Part shown: piece by piece, positions 1-8,240 of the stretch
Numbering within the stretch: the first letter of the stretch is position 1
Layout: every line of letters starts with the position of its first letter
DNA from: Stackebrandtia albiflava
GTDB lineage: Bacteria; Actinomycetota; Actinomycetes; Mycobacteriales; Micromonosporaceae
Direction: 5' to 3'
Length of the DNA stretch: 64,000 nucleotides
Assembly (NCBI RefSeq): GCF_007994225.1
Contig: NZ_VLLL01000005.1
Location: 1,349,142-1,413,141, forward strand
The notes under the pieces: model-generated
Databases searched by the model: none
The model's input: the letters and a program-made list of their open reading frames with translations, nothing else
Told to the model about the DNA's origin: nothing
Program-made: the position numbers and the translations under genes

Positions 1-1
1 A

Positions 2-820
2 CGCATCTACCAGCAGAAGGTGCTGATGATCGGCATCATCACCGCCCTGGTGCTGCGCGGTGTCTTCATCGCCATCGGTGCCGCGCTGATCGAGCGGTTC
101 GTCTGGGTGTTCTTCATCTTCGGCGCCTTCCTCATCTACACCGCCTTCACCATGCTGCGCACCGGCCTGGACGAGGACGAGCACAAGGAGAACCGGGTCA
201 TCAAGTGGAGCCGCCGGGTCCTTCCCGTGACCGACGGCTACGTCGGGGCGAAGATCATCACGAAGATCGACGGTCGCCGGATGGCCACCCCCATGCTGAT
301 CGTGATGATCGCCATCGGTACCACCGACCTGATGTTCGCGGTCGACTCCATCCCGGCGATCTTCGGCCTGACGCAGGAGGGCTACCTGGTCTTCACCGCC
401 AACGTCTTCGCCCTGATGGGGCTGCGCCAGCTCTACTTCCTGCTGGGTGGCCTGGTGAACCGGCTGGTGTACCTGTCCTACGGCCTGGGGGCGGTGCTGG
501 CCTTCATCGGGGTGAAGCTGGTGCTGCACGCCCTGCACGACAACAACCTGCCGTTCATCAACGGCGGTGAGCCCGTGCCGGGCATCCCCGACATCTCCAC
601 CCTCACCTCGCTGGTCGTCATCGTGTCGATCCTGGTGATCGCCACGGTCGCCAGCCTCATCAAGTCCTCCTCCGACCGGCGCAAAGGCATCCTGCCGGAT
701 TCCCCGGCGGCCGAGGCCGCCAAGGCACCCGACCCCTACACGGCCGGCGCGCAGGGCGACGTGAAGGACGACCGCGACCTCAAGGACACCCGCGACGCGC
801 GGTCGTCCCGCAGGCGCTGA
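2..820 (+). CDS. TerC/Alx family integral membrane protein (5' partial)
   Basis: The reading frame is already open at base 2, so the true start lies upstream; internal GTG/ATG codons at 20-28 are not convincing starts. The 272 visible residues contain about seven hydrophobic segments and the family signature TTDLMFAVDSIPAIFGLT at about residues 108-125, with the conserved acidic residues of TerC/Alx proteins. The family is linked to tellurite resistance and Mn2+ homeostasis at the membrane in other bacteria. The substrate here is unknown. The C-terminus is a charged Lys/Asp/Arg tail of about 50 residues, probably cytoplasmic. A perfect hairpin directly follows the stop codon, so this is the last gene of its transcript. 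Family assignment is firm; physiological role is inference. Confidence 0.9.
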   Translation, partial: RIYQQKVLMIGIITALVLRGVFIAIGAALIERFVWVFFIFGAFLIYTAFTMLRTGLDEDEHKENRVIKWSRRVLPVTDGYVGAKIITKIDGRRMATPMLIVMIAIGTTDLMFAVDSIPAIFGLTQEGYLVFTANVFALMGLRQLYFLLGGLVNRLVYLSYGLGAVLAFIGVKLVLHALHDNNLPFINGGEPVPGIPDISTLTSLVVIVSILVIATVASLIKSSSDRRKGILPDSPAAEAAKAPDPYTAGAQGDVKDDRDLKDTRDARSSRRR

Positions 821-828
821 CACACGAC

Positions 829-861
829 GACGGCGGCCGGACGAGTCATCCGGCCGCCGTC
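829..861. terminator. Bidirectional hairpin terminator between convergent genes
   Basis: A perfect 13-bp inverted repeat (829-841 with 849-861) with a 7-nt loop lies 8 nt after the terC-like stop and 13 nt beyond the convergent NlpC/P60 stop. There is no clear T-run, as is common for actinobacterial terminators. Confidence 0.7.
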
Positions 862-874
862 ATCTTGGTCAGGT

Positions 875-1816
875 TCAGTCGGCGAACACGCGGTGGGCGC
901 CGACGAAGGTCTCCGCCCGTTCCTCCGTGAACTCCTCGGCCACGACCTTGCCGTAGTTCCCGGCGGCGTGGATCATGGCGGGTTTCCCGGACGGGCCGGG
1001 CTCGGTCGCGACACCGATGTGGTGGATGCGCTTGCCGCGGCGCGCGAAGAAGTACAGGTCGCCGGGACGCGCGTCCTCCGGTGCGATCGCGGTGGTGGCG
1101 TCCGCCTGGTCGTGGGCGTCACGCGGCAACTGGATGCCCAGCATCCGGTACGCCAGGTACACCAGCCCCGAGCAGTCGACGCCGTAGGCGGTGAGCCCAC
1201 CCCACACGTACGGGGTGTCCAGCAACTGCCCGGCGACGTTCACCGCGTCCAGTCGGCCCGCCGCGGACCCGACCGGCTCGTTCGGCGCCTCGGTGATGTC
1301 GCGGACGCGGACCCAACCCGGCGGCTGCGGGCCGGGCAGCACGACCCGGCTCCAGCCCCGGTAGGACTCCTCGTCGATGACCGTGAGGCGGGTACCCAGG
1401 GTCACGCCGGGGATCAGCACCTCGCCGTCGGGCTCGTCACGGACCGCGGTGGCGGTCGCCGACACCAGGTGCGGGCGACCAGGCCGTACGGGCGCGGTGG
1501 TCGTGAGCTGGCGCGTCGGGATCCAACCGGGGTAACCACGCGCGTCCTCACTGGACGGCTGACCGGGCACGATCACCTTCGCCCAACCGTCCTCGATCTC
1601 CTCCACGTGCACCTCGTCACCGAGGAGCACCTGGCTGAGGGTGCGGTCCACCAGGCCGTCGACCCGTTGTTCGCGTGTCATGCCACTGACCCAGTCGCGG
1701 ATGGCCGAGTGGGTTCCGAGCGCCAGGCGGTCTGACGTCTCGGCGGCCTTGGGGGAAGTCCACAATGTCGCCGCGGCGACCGCCACGCGTGCATCGTGTC
1801 CGATTTCGACTGTCAC
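875..1816 (-). CDS. NlpC/P60 family cysteine peptidase with N-terminal SH3-like domains (YkfC-like)
   Basis: 313 aa, GTG start preceded by a good Shine-Dalgarno (GGGAGGGG about 5 nt upstream). Two SH3b-like stretches lie at about residues 55-105 and 110-172. The NlpC/P60 catalytic domain follows (about 190-310), with Cys215 in the DCSGLVYLAY motif, PGDLYFF at 251-257 and catalytic His265/266 in the HHIGV motif. No signal peptide or membrane segment is visible, which argues for a cytoplasmic enzyme. The YkfC family cleaves gamma-D-Glu-meso-diaminopimelate bonds in murein peptides. The gene directly upstream on the same strand encodes an L-Ala-D/L-Glu epimerase-like enzyme, and this gene pair is the classic recycling arrangement (ykfB-ykfC). 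Specificity is inferred from fold and neighbour. Confidence 0.85.
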   Translation of the reverse strand: MTVEIGHDARVAVAAATLWTSPKAAETSDRLALGTHSAIRDWVSGMTREQRVDGLVDRTLSQVLLGDEVHVEEIEDGWAKVIVPGQPSSEDARGYPGWIPTRQLTTTAPVRPGRPHLVSATATAVRDEPDGEVLIPGVTLGTRLTVIDEESYRGWSRVVLPGPQPPGWVRVRDITEAPNEPVGSAAGRLDAVNVAGQLLDTPYVWGGLTAYGVDCSGLVYLAYRMLGIQLPRDAHDQADATTAIAPEDARPGDLYFFARRGKRIHHIGVATEPGPSGKPAMIHAAGNYGKVVAEEFTEERAETFVGAHRVFAD

Positions 1817-1880
1817 GTGTTCCCCTCCCGGGGTTCGATACCAAGGGTGTTGTCGGTGGTCGCAGGAACCTTAAACAATC

Positions 1881-2993
1881 TCATGACCCGGTTGCCCCCT
1901 CGGCACGCCGAACGGAATCGGTTTGCGGCGAAAAAGTTACCCGGCCAAGACCCGGGCCGGTGTCGAGGTGTAGGGAACCGTCGGCGTACCGCAGGCCCGG
2001 CGGGGTCTGCGACAGCCACCACGCGGCGTCGAGGTCGGCGGTGACGTCCACGCCGTGGGCCGCCGCCAGCGAGGCGATCGCCGCCACACCGACCGGTCCC
2101 TCCATCATGGAACCGACCGTGGTGCTCAGGCCGTGCGCCCGCGCCAGCTCCAACTGGGTCCCGGCGGCGCGGATGCCACCGCACTTGGCGAGCTTGACGT
2201 TGACGGCGTCGGCGGCGCGCGCCTCGATCACCGCCGACAGGTCGCGAACGCCGTGCACCGACTCGTCGGCGAGGATCACGGTGTCCACCGAGGCCGTCAC
2301 GTGGGCCATCCCCGCCAGGTCGTGGGCGACAACCGGTTGTTCCACCAGCTCGATGCCGAGACCGGCACGTTCCATACCCGATATGATCCGCACCGCCTCC
2401 TTCGCGGTCCAGCCCTGGTTGGCGTCGACGCGGACCGACACCGCGTCGCCCACCGCCTCCCGGACGGCGCTCAACCGGGCGAGGTCACCCGCCGGGTCGA
2501 GTCCCACCTTCACCTTCAGGGCGGTGAACCCCTCGGCGACCCGCGCCGCGGCCGCCCGGGCCATGTCCGCCGCCTCGCCCGCCGCCAGGGTGACCACCGT
2601 CGGGACGCGTGTCGCGGTGCCGCCGAGTGCGGCGGCCAGCGGCCTGTCCAGCCTGCGCGCCCACAGATCGTGCAGGGCGACGTCCACGGCGGCCTTGGCG
2701 GCACTGTTGCCGATCACCGCCGCGTCGACGGCGTCCAGCGCGTGGTGCAGGTCCATCGGGTCCCGGCCCAGGAGCACGTCGCGCAGCGGGCCGGTCACGC
2801 ACGCGTGGGCGCCCGCCAACGACTGTCCGGTGATGCGCCAGGTCTGCGGGGCCTCACCGTGGCCGCTGACGCCCTCGGAGTCGGTGATCGTGACCAGGAC
2901 GGTCTCCACGGCGGAGGTGCGGCGAAGCGCGGTGACGAACTCTGTGTGAAGTGGGGCGGTCACCACCTGGGCGGTGACTTCACTGATCGACAT
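1881..2993 (-). CDS. Dipeptide epimerase, enolase superfamily (L-Ala-D/L-Glu epimerase-like)
   Basis: 370 aa, ATG start. It has the muconate-lactonizing/AEE fold signature: KVK acid/base lysines at 160/162, metal ligands Asp190, Glu218 and Asp243, the second acid/base Lys267, and a D-x-D pair near 320-322 that in AEE enzymes holds the ammonium group of a dipeptide. AEE enzymes epimerise L-Ala-D-Glu from murein turnover to L-Ala-L-Glu so that it can be hydrolysed and re-used. The downstream NlpC/P60 gene on the same strand, 64 nt away, supports murein-peptide recycling. Related epimerases use other dipeptides, so the exact substrate is inference. Confidence 0.85.
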   Translation of the reverse strand: MSISEVTAQVVTAPLHTEFVTALRRTSAVETVLVTITDSEGVSGHGEAPQTWRITGQSLAGAHACVTGPLRDVLLGRDPMDLHHALDAVDAAVIGNSAAKAAVDVALHDLWARRLDRPLAAALGGTATRVPTVVTLAAGEAADMARAAAARVAEGFTALKVKVGLDPAGDLARLSAVREAVGDAVSVRVDANQGWTAKEAVRIISGMERAGLGIELVEQPVVAHDLAGMAHVTASVDTVILADESVHGVRDLSAVIEARAADAVNVKLAKCGGIRAAGTQLELARAHGLSTTVGSMMEGPVGVAAIASLAAAHGVDVTADLDAAWWLSQTPPGLRYADGSLHLDTGPGLGRVTFSPQTDSVRRAEGATGS

Positions 2994-3265
2994 GTCCGTA
3001 CCCTACGACATCCCCGACGGTGCCCCTCCCGGCGAACGGGCGCCCGATGACCCGCGATCGCCGCGTACCGAACCCGCCGGAAAGTCCGGATGCCGCCGCC
3101 GGGTGCGTTATCGTGCGGGAATGCCGTCCGATATGGGCGAACCCGCCCGGTGTCGGGGCGTCGCCGCGTGATCGGTCCGCCGCCTCCGGTCGCCGTGCCG
3201 CCGCGCGGCGCGGCGGGTGCCGTCCGTCGTCGCCGACCGGTTCACCCATCGACGTAGGAGGACGA

Positions 3266-5002
3266 ATGGCGCGCAAGACGGTCAGCGAGACCATCGTGAC
3301 CGGTCTGCTCCACAACGGGGTCTCCCAGGTGTTCGGCGTGGTCGGTGACGCGCTCAACAGTGTCACCGACGCCATCCGTCGTACCGAGGGCATCGAGTGG
3401 ATCGGCACCCGGCACGAGGAGGCCGCGGCGTTCGCCGCCAGCGCGCAGGCCCAGCTGACCGGGAACCTGGCGGCGTGCGCCGGAACGGTCGGCCCCGGCG
3501 CCGTACACCTGCTCAACGGCCTCTACGACGCCGCGAAGAGCCACGCGCCGGTGCTCGCCCTGACCGGGCAGGTCCCGCTCGCCGAGATGGGCTCCGACTA
3601 CTTCCAGGAGGTCGACAACGACCAGGTGTTCCGCGACGTCGCGGTGTACAACCGGACCATCACCAGCCCCGCCCAGGTGCCGCACGTGGTGGATTCGGCC
3701 ATCGCGGCGGCGGTGTCGCAGCGTGGCGTCGCGGTACTGAGCCTGCCCGGTGACGTAGGGCCGCAGGAGATCGACGGGGACCAGACGGTGCGGGTCTTCA
3801 AGGACCAGGCGGCGCTCCGCCCGGCGGAGGACGCCGTGCACCGGGCCGCCGAGGCGATCAACCGCGCCGAGCGGGTCACCGTGCTGGCCGGTATCGGCGC
3901 GGCACCGGCGCGCGACGAGACGCTGCTGGTCGCGGAGCGGCTCGCGGCGCCGATGGTGGTGACCCTCAAGGGCAAGGAGGCGTTCGACTGGGACAACCCG
4001 TTCCAGGTCGGGCAGAGCGGCCTGATCGGCAACCCGGCCGCCGCCGCCGCGATGCGCGACTGCGACCTGTTGTTGATGCTGGGAACCGACTTCCCCTACC
4101 GGGACTGGTATCCCGAGTCCACGACGGTGGTGCAGATCGATCGGCGCGCCGGACACATCGGCAGGAGGGTGCCGGTGTCGGTCGCCGTGGTGGGCGACAC
4201 GCTCAGTTCACTCCAGGCGTTGTTGCCGAAACTGCGCGCCAAGACCGACCGGGCGCACTTCGACAAGGCGCAGCGCCGGTACGACCGGTGGCGCGGCAGG
4301 CAGGCGGCGCTCGCCGACCCCGATCACGACACCGGCGCGATCGGGAAGGCCCGATCGATCGTCGACAACCCCGGGGAGCGGATCCGGCCCGAGGCGGTGG
4401 CCGCCTACGTCAACGACATCGCCGACGACGACGCGGTCTTCACCGCAGACACCGGCATGTCGACGGTGTGGCTCTCCCGGTTCGTGCACCTGCGCAAGGG
4501 GCAGCGGTTGATCGGGTCGTTCAACCTGGGTTCGATGGCGAACGCCATGCCGCAGGCGATAGGGGTGCAGTCGCGGTTCCGGGACCGTCAGGTCATCGCC
4601 TTCTGTGGTGACGGCGGCCTCACCATGCTGTTGGGTGACCTCCTGACACTCGTGAGGTACCGGCTGCCGGTGAAACTGGTCGTGTTCGACAACCACCGGC
4701 TGGGCATGGTGAAGCTGGAGCAGGAGGAGGCGGGCCTGCCGGAGTTCGGCACGGTCCTCGACAACCCGGACCTGGCGGCGGTGGGCAGGGCCTGTGGACT
4801 GGCCGGGGTCCGTATCACCGAGCCGGGGGAGTTGGGGCGCAGACTGGCCGAGGCGCTGAGCATGCCGGGGCCGGTACTGGTCGACGTGCTGACGAACCCG
4901 CAGGAGGTCTCGGTGCCGCCGAGCCCGACACCCGGGCAGGCGTGGGGTTTCGCCATCGCCAAGCTCAAGGAGACACTGCGGAGCCGGGACGACGAGGACT
5001 GA
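3266..5002 (+). CDS. poxB: Thiamine-diphosphate-dependent pyruvate oxidoreductase (pyruvate dehydrogenase, quinone; PoxB-like)
   Basis: 578 aa from the ATG at 3266, which has a textbook Shine-Dalgarno (TAGGAGG) 5 nt upstream; the frame stays open further upstream but that part has no homology-like character. The N-terminal Pyr domain carries the catalytic Glu in RHEEAAAF (about 51). A central FAD/domain III region follows, then a C-terminal PP domain with the ThDP motif GDGGLTM...VVFDN (about 447-475). Size matches E. coli PoxB (572 aa). The enzyme decarboxylates pyruvate to acetate and CO2 and passes electrons to a membrane quinone. The last residues are basic/acidic and could form the membrane-binding tail, but this is not certain. 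It is monocistronic and convergent with the sulfatase. Confidence 0.85.
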   Translation: MARKTVSETIVTGLLHNGVSQVFGVVGDALNSVTDAIRRTEGIEWIGTRHEEAAAFAASAQAQLTGNLAACAGTVGPGAVHLLNGLYDAAKSHAPVLALTGQVPLAEMGSDYFQEVDNDQVFRDVAVYNRTITSPAQVPHVVDSAIAAAVSQRGVAVLSLPGDVGPQEIDGDQTVRVFKDQAALRPAEDAVHRAAEAINRAERVTVLAGIGAAPARDETLLVAERLAAPMVVTLKGKEAFDWDNPFQVGQSGLIGNPAAAAAMRDCDLLLMLGTDFPYRDWYPESTTVVQIDRRAGHIGRRVPVSVAVVGDTLSSLQALLPKLRAKTDRAHFDKAQRRYDRWRGRQAALADPDHDTGAIGKARSIVDNPGERIRPEAVAAYVNDIADDDAVFTADTGMSTVWLSRFVHLRKGQRLIGSFNLGSMANAMPQAIGVQSRFRDRQVIAFCGDGGLTMLLGDLLTLVRYRLPVKLVVFDNHRLGMVKLEQEEAGLPEFGTVLDNPDLAAVGRACGLAGVRITEPGELGRRLAEALSMPGPVLVDVLTNPQEVSVPPSPTPGQAWGFAIAKLKETLRSRDDED

Positions 5003-5020
5003 GCCGCCGGAACGTCCCGG

Positions 5021-6403
5021 TCAGGCGGGTGCGGTCCGCCGCCGCCAGTCCTCTCGCGCCTCGGTCAACCGCGCGACCACGTCGGGTCGGTCCGAGGCGA
5101 GATCACGCAGTTCGCCGGGGTCGTCGCCGAGGTGGTGCAGGGAGAGCCCCGCACCGAGGTCGGTGTGTTCGTGACGCAGCATCTCGGTCACCTGGGGCGC
5201 CTGCGGATCGGCGTAGCGCAGCTTCCACTCACCGACGCGGGTGGCGTACTGGAATCCGCAGTCCCAGTGGAGTTCGGTGTGCCCGGTGGTCGTGTCACCG
5301 CGCAACAGGGGAAGTTGGTTCATCCCGTGCCCGTCGCCGGGGTCGTCGCCGGCGGCCGCCAACAACGTCGGGTACAGGTCGAGCGCGCTGACGACGCCGT
5401 CGACCTCCCGTCCGCCGGAGACGCCGCCTCCCTCCCAGCGCATCAGCCACGGGGTGCGTATGCCGCCCTCGAAAAGGGTGTACTTCGACCCGCGCAGCGG
5501 TGTGTTGTCCCCGTAGTTGCAGTGTGATCCGCCGTTGTCGGTCAGGTACACCACGACGGTGTCGCGATTCCGGTTCCGGTTGTCCACGGTGTCCAGGATC
5601 CGGCCGATCTCGGCGTCCATCAGTTCGAGTTGCGCCAGGTAGTACTCCCTGCCGTGCGGGAGGTTCGGCGCGATCGCGTCGTCGTACCAGTCGAGGTAGG
5701 GCCGCCGTCGCGGATCCCAGTCGGATCGCTCGGGGAGCCCGCGTGCCGCCAACTCCTCCGGCGGCAGTTGCCAGCAGAAGTTGTGCACCGCGTTGAACGC
5801 GACCATCAGGAAGAACGGCGCGTCCCCGGCGGAGCCGCGGGTGATGAAGTCGCGGGCGCGTTCGCCGATCTCCCAGGTGAGGAAGGTGTCGGTCTCGTAC
5901 TCGTCGTCGCCTTCGAGAAGGGGTTGCACCCCGGTCCGCCAACCGGCCTCGCCGCGGGCGCGGTACTCCTCGCGGGAGTGCCGCAGGTAGTGCAGCCGCC
6001 CCTGTGAGCGGCCCGCGAGTCCGTACATCGACTCGTGGAACCCGTGGTGTGGCGGACAGCCCCGGTCTCCGACGTTCTCGGGTCCGTAGTGCACCTTCCC
6101 GAAGTACCCGGTGTGGTACCCGAGGGCGGCGAACCGCTCGGCGAGGGTCGTGGTGTCGTCGGGCAGGTGGGAGTCGTCGAACCACGTCGTGCCGAAGGAC
6201 AGCGGATGTCTCCCGGTCATGATGGCGGCCCGGGAGGGGCTGCATATCGGGGCGGCGGTGTACGCGTGACGTGCCGAGACGCCTTCGGCGGCGAGCCGGT
6301 CGAGGTGCGGTGTGCCGACCTCGGGGTGGATGCCGAGGGCGGACCGGTCGGCGTATCCGTGGTCGTCGGAGAGGATCACGACGACGTCCGGTGGTGCGGT
6401 CAT
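5021..6403 (-). CDS. Sulfatase (arylsulfatase family, type I Cys)
   Basis: 460 aa. The ATG at 6403 is chosen because GAGGAG lies 7 nt upstream and the family's N-terminal beta strand starts at once; a longer frame begins at 6469. Metal-binding DDH is at residues 13-15 and the formylglycine site CSPSR starts at Cys54, so activity requires a formylglycine-generating enzyme, which is not encoded in this window. The C-terminal half has the usual HTELHWDCGF-type region. Type I sulfatases hydrolyse sulfate esters of carbohydrates or lipids. No signal peptide is visible, so it is probably cytoplasmic or exported by an unrecognised route. Substrate unknown. Convergent with poxB, 18 nt apart. Confidence 0.85.
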   Translation of the reverse strand: MTAPPDVVVILSDDHGYADRSALGIHPEVGTPHLDRLAAEGVSARHAYTAAPICSPSRAAIMTGRHPLSFGTTWFDDSHLPDDTTTLAERFAALGYHTGYFGKVHYGPENVGDRGCPPHHGFHESMYGLAGRSQGRLHYLRHSREEYRARGEAGWRTGVQPLLEGDDEYETDTFLTWEIGERARDFITRGSAGDAPFFLMVAFNAVHNFCWQLPPEELAARGLPERSDWDPRRRPYLDWYDDAIAPNLPHGREYYLAQLELMDAEIGRILDTVDNRNRNRDTVVVYLTDNGGSHCNYGDNTPLRGSKYTLFEGGIRTPWLMRWEGGGVSGGREVDGVVSALDLYPTLLAAAGDDPGDGHGMNQLPLLRGDTTTGHTELHWDCGFQYATRVGEWKLRYADPQAPQVTEMLRHEHTDLGAGLSLHHLGDDPGELRDLASDRPDVVARLTEAREDWRRRTAPA

Positions 6404-6438
6404 GTGGCGCCTCCTCAAACAAGCCGGCGGAAGCCACG

Positions 6439-6454
6439 GTATCGCACAGGATAC
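6439..6454. promoter_or_regulatory. Small palindrome overlapping a possible sulfatase -10 box
   Basis: The inverted repeat GTATC-N6-GATAC lies 36 nt upstream of the sulfatase ATG. On the minus strand the -10-like TATCCT (6445-6450) falls inside it, as expected for an operator. No regulator is encoded next to it. Confidence 0.3.
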
Positions 6455-6460
6455 GACATG

Positions 6461-6504
6461 AACACACACGACCCGGGGGTCAGGCCCGGGCCGTGTGCGC
6501 GTGT
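6461..6504 (-). terminator. Imperfect hairpin after the sigma-factor operon
   Basis: Long GC-rich inverted repeat (about 6462-6477 with 6484-6503, one mismatch plus a GT-rich extension), 22 nt beyond the stop of the membrane protein at 6526. No T-run follows. Confidence 0.45.
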
Positions 6505-6525
6505 GTCGGTTTCTCGGATCGCCGG

Positions 6526-7608
6526 CTATTCCACGATCACCTGCGGCAGTGCGAGTGCGAGCGCCGCCAACTCCTCGAAGTCGAGCTCGGGTTCGACGTC
6601 GGTGATGTCCACGACGTCGCCGTGTTCACCTCCGAACACGTTGGGTGTGATCGAGCTCTGGACGACGACCGCGTTTCCGTTCGGCAACGTCACGATCACC
6701 GCGTTCATCTTGTTGGAGACGAAGCCGTCCTGGGTGATGAGAGTGGACGAAAGCTGCTGGATGTGTTCGCCGTTGGGACCGGTGGCCTCGGAGCAGTCGT
6801 AATCGACGGTCCAGTTACGTTCGGCCTGGCCCTTCGCGGTGACGTCCTCACAGCCGGCGAGAAGGTGCGGGGGAACGGGTGTGCCCGAAACGGACTCCGG
6901 GTAGCTCATGGGCGTGGCGTCGTAGCTGCCCTTCGGATGCACGGTCAGGTCCATGTGGTGGAGCGGAGATCCCTCGCCGCCGAACGTGAGCCACAGGGTG
7001 CCGTAGGTGCCGACGGCGGGGTTGAGTCCGTACATCGGCACGACGTAACCCGTGCTGGACTCCCGGTCGCTGTAGCTGTATCCGTACGGGTAGTCGTTCT
7101 CCAGCTTGAGCAGGTACAGCTCGTTCTCGGAGCGGCTCATGGCCGGGAAGTCCTCGGGCTCGAGTAGTTCGTCGTACCCGGTCTCGATGTCGATGACCCC
7201 CATGTCCGAATACTCGGTGGTCATGTGGTCCCAGAAGGCCTCGGTGAGCTCGGCGGTCGCGGCGGTCTCCTCGTCGTCGCCCGAGTCCCACATGTACTTC
7301 CGGTCCGGGTCGAGTTCGGGGAACGGGAACTCGGGTTGCGTTGTGGTCGTCTCCTCGCCGTCCTCGGCGGCCGGCAGGGTCACCGGGGTCTCGGTGCCGT
7401 CTGCGGGCGCGCCACCGAGGGCTCCCGGCAGGACCAGTGCCACCGCGGTGACGGCGGCGACGCCGACCGCCCCGGCTCCGGCGGCCCCCCAACGGCGCCG
7501 GCTCAGCGCGCGGGAACCCCGCTTCTCCAGGCCGTCGAGGTCGAGATTCTTGGCGGGCGGCTCGTCGTCCACCGCCCGCTGGAACAGGTTCTTGATGTCG
7601 TCGTTCAC
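6526..7608 (-). CDS. Membrane-anchored hypothetical protein coupled to a SigE-family sigma factor
   Basis: 360 aa, GTG start at 7608 overlapping the sigma-factor stop by 4 nt (GTGA), with AAGGGG 6 nt upstream. Residues 1-40 are charged and cytoplasmic-looking (DDIKNLFQRAVDDEPP), residues about 41-66 form one Ala/Val-rich transmembrane helix, and about 290 residues follow outside. The outer part is acidic with an early Thr/Glu/Pro-rich linker, and has only two Cys (LAGCEDV, DYDCSEA), which may form a disulfide. This topology and the coupling to a sigma gene are typical of membrane anti-sigma or co-regulator proteins, but I see no HxxxCxxC zinc motif and do not recognise the outer domain. Function in sigma control is inferred from context only. 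Confidence 0.75.
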   Translation of the reverse strand: MNDDIKNLFQRAVDDEPPAKNLDLDGLEKRGSRALSRRRWGAAGAGAVGVAAVTAVALVLPGALGGAPADGTETPVTLPAAEDGEETTTTQPEFPFPELDPDRKYMWDSGDDEETAATAELTEAFWDHMTTEYSDMGVIDIETGYDELLEPEDFPAMSRSENELYLLKLENDYPYGYSYSDRESSTGYVVPMYGLNPAVGTYGTLWLTFGGEGSPLHHMDLTVHPKGSYDATPMSYPESVSGTPVPPHLLAGCEDVTAKGQAERNWTVDYDCSEATGPNGEHIQQLSSTLITQDGFVSNKMNAVIVTLPNGNAVVVQSSITPNVFGGEHGDVVDITDVEPELDFEELAALALALPQVIVE

Positions 7609-8117
7609 TTGTTCGCCCCTTGTGGAGTATCGGAGATCGATTCGATGACCATGCCTCGCAACGTCTGCAGGCCACGGGCCGTCTGGCTCTTCACGGTGTT
7701 GACGGAGCACCGCATCACCCGCGCCGTCTCCTCGACCGACAGGTCCTCCCAGTAGCGGAGGATCAGGGTCGCCCGGCGCTTGGCGGGCAACGCGGCGAGC
7801 GCCTGCATGACCGCCATGCGCTGGGTGCCGTCGTCGGACACCACCGGGCGATCCGGCATCGTGTCGGTCGGTCGCTCCCGGCGGAACCAGCCCCGCCGGC
7901 GCTCGTCGATCAACGCGTTCACGATGATGCGCCGGGTGTACGAGTCCAGTGAGGACTTGGCGGCGCGGTTCCACGCCCCGTACAGCCGCACGAAGGCGGT
8001 CTGGACGAGGTCTTCGGCGCGATGCCAGTCCCCGCAGTTCAGGTACGCGAAGCGGCGCATCCGCTCTTGTCTGGAGACCACGTATTCTCGGAACTCCGTC
8101 GTCTGGTCGGGTCGCAT
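7605..8117 (-). CDS. ECF RNA polymerase sigma factor, SigE family
   Basis: 170 aa, ATG start with GAGGAGA 4 nt upstream. Region 2 (FAYLNCGDWHRAEDLVQTAF, about 23-42) and region 4 (about 108-155) with the helix-turn-helix SVEETARVMRCSVNTVKSQT are clear. The short, compact sequence matches the streptomycete SigE-family of ECF sigma factors. These direct transcription of small stress or envelope regulons, usually including their own operon. The downstream membrane protein overlaps by 4 nt and is its probable partner. The signal and target promoters cannot be read from the window. Confidence 0.9.
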   Translation of the reverse strand: MRPDQTTEFREYVVSRQERMRRFAYLNCGDWHRAEDLVQTAFVRLYGAWNRAAKSSLDSYTRRIIVNALIDERRRGWFRRERPTDTMPDRPVVSDDGTQRMAVMQALAALPAKRRATLILRYWEDLSVEETARVMRCSVNTVKSQTARGLQTLRGMVIESISDTPQGANK

Positions 8118-8189
8118 CTGCTCTCCTCGATGTCACCTACATCCGTAGCTACGCACCGGGTGCCGGTTGACGGGTGGTCCGCGGGGAAG

Positions 8190-8225
8190 AAAAAACCGGC
8201 CGCGCCGCACGATGCGGCCGGCCGG
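8190..8225 (-). terminator. Intrinsic terminator of the beta-lactamase-like gene
   Basis: On the minus strand a GC-rich stem (about 12 bp with one bulge) is followed by six T residues, starting about 16 nt after the stop at 8241. This is the most canonical rho-independent terminator in the window. Confidence 0.8.
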
Positions 8226-8240
8226 GTGCAGTGGGAGGGG

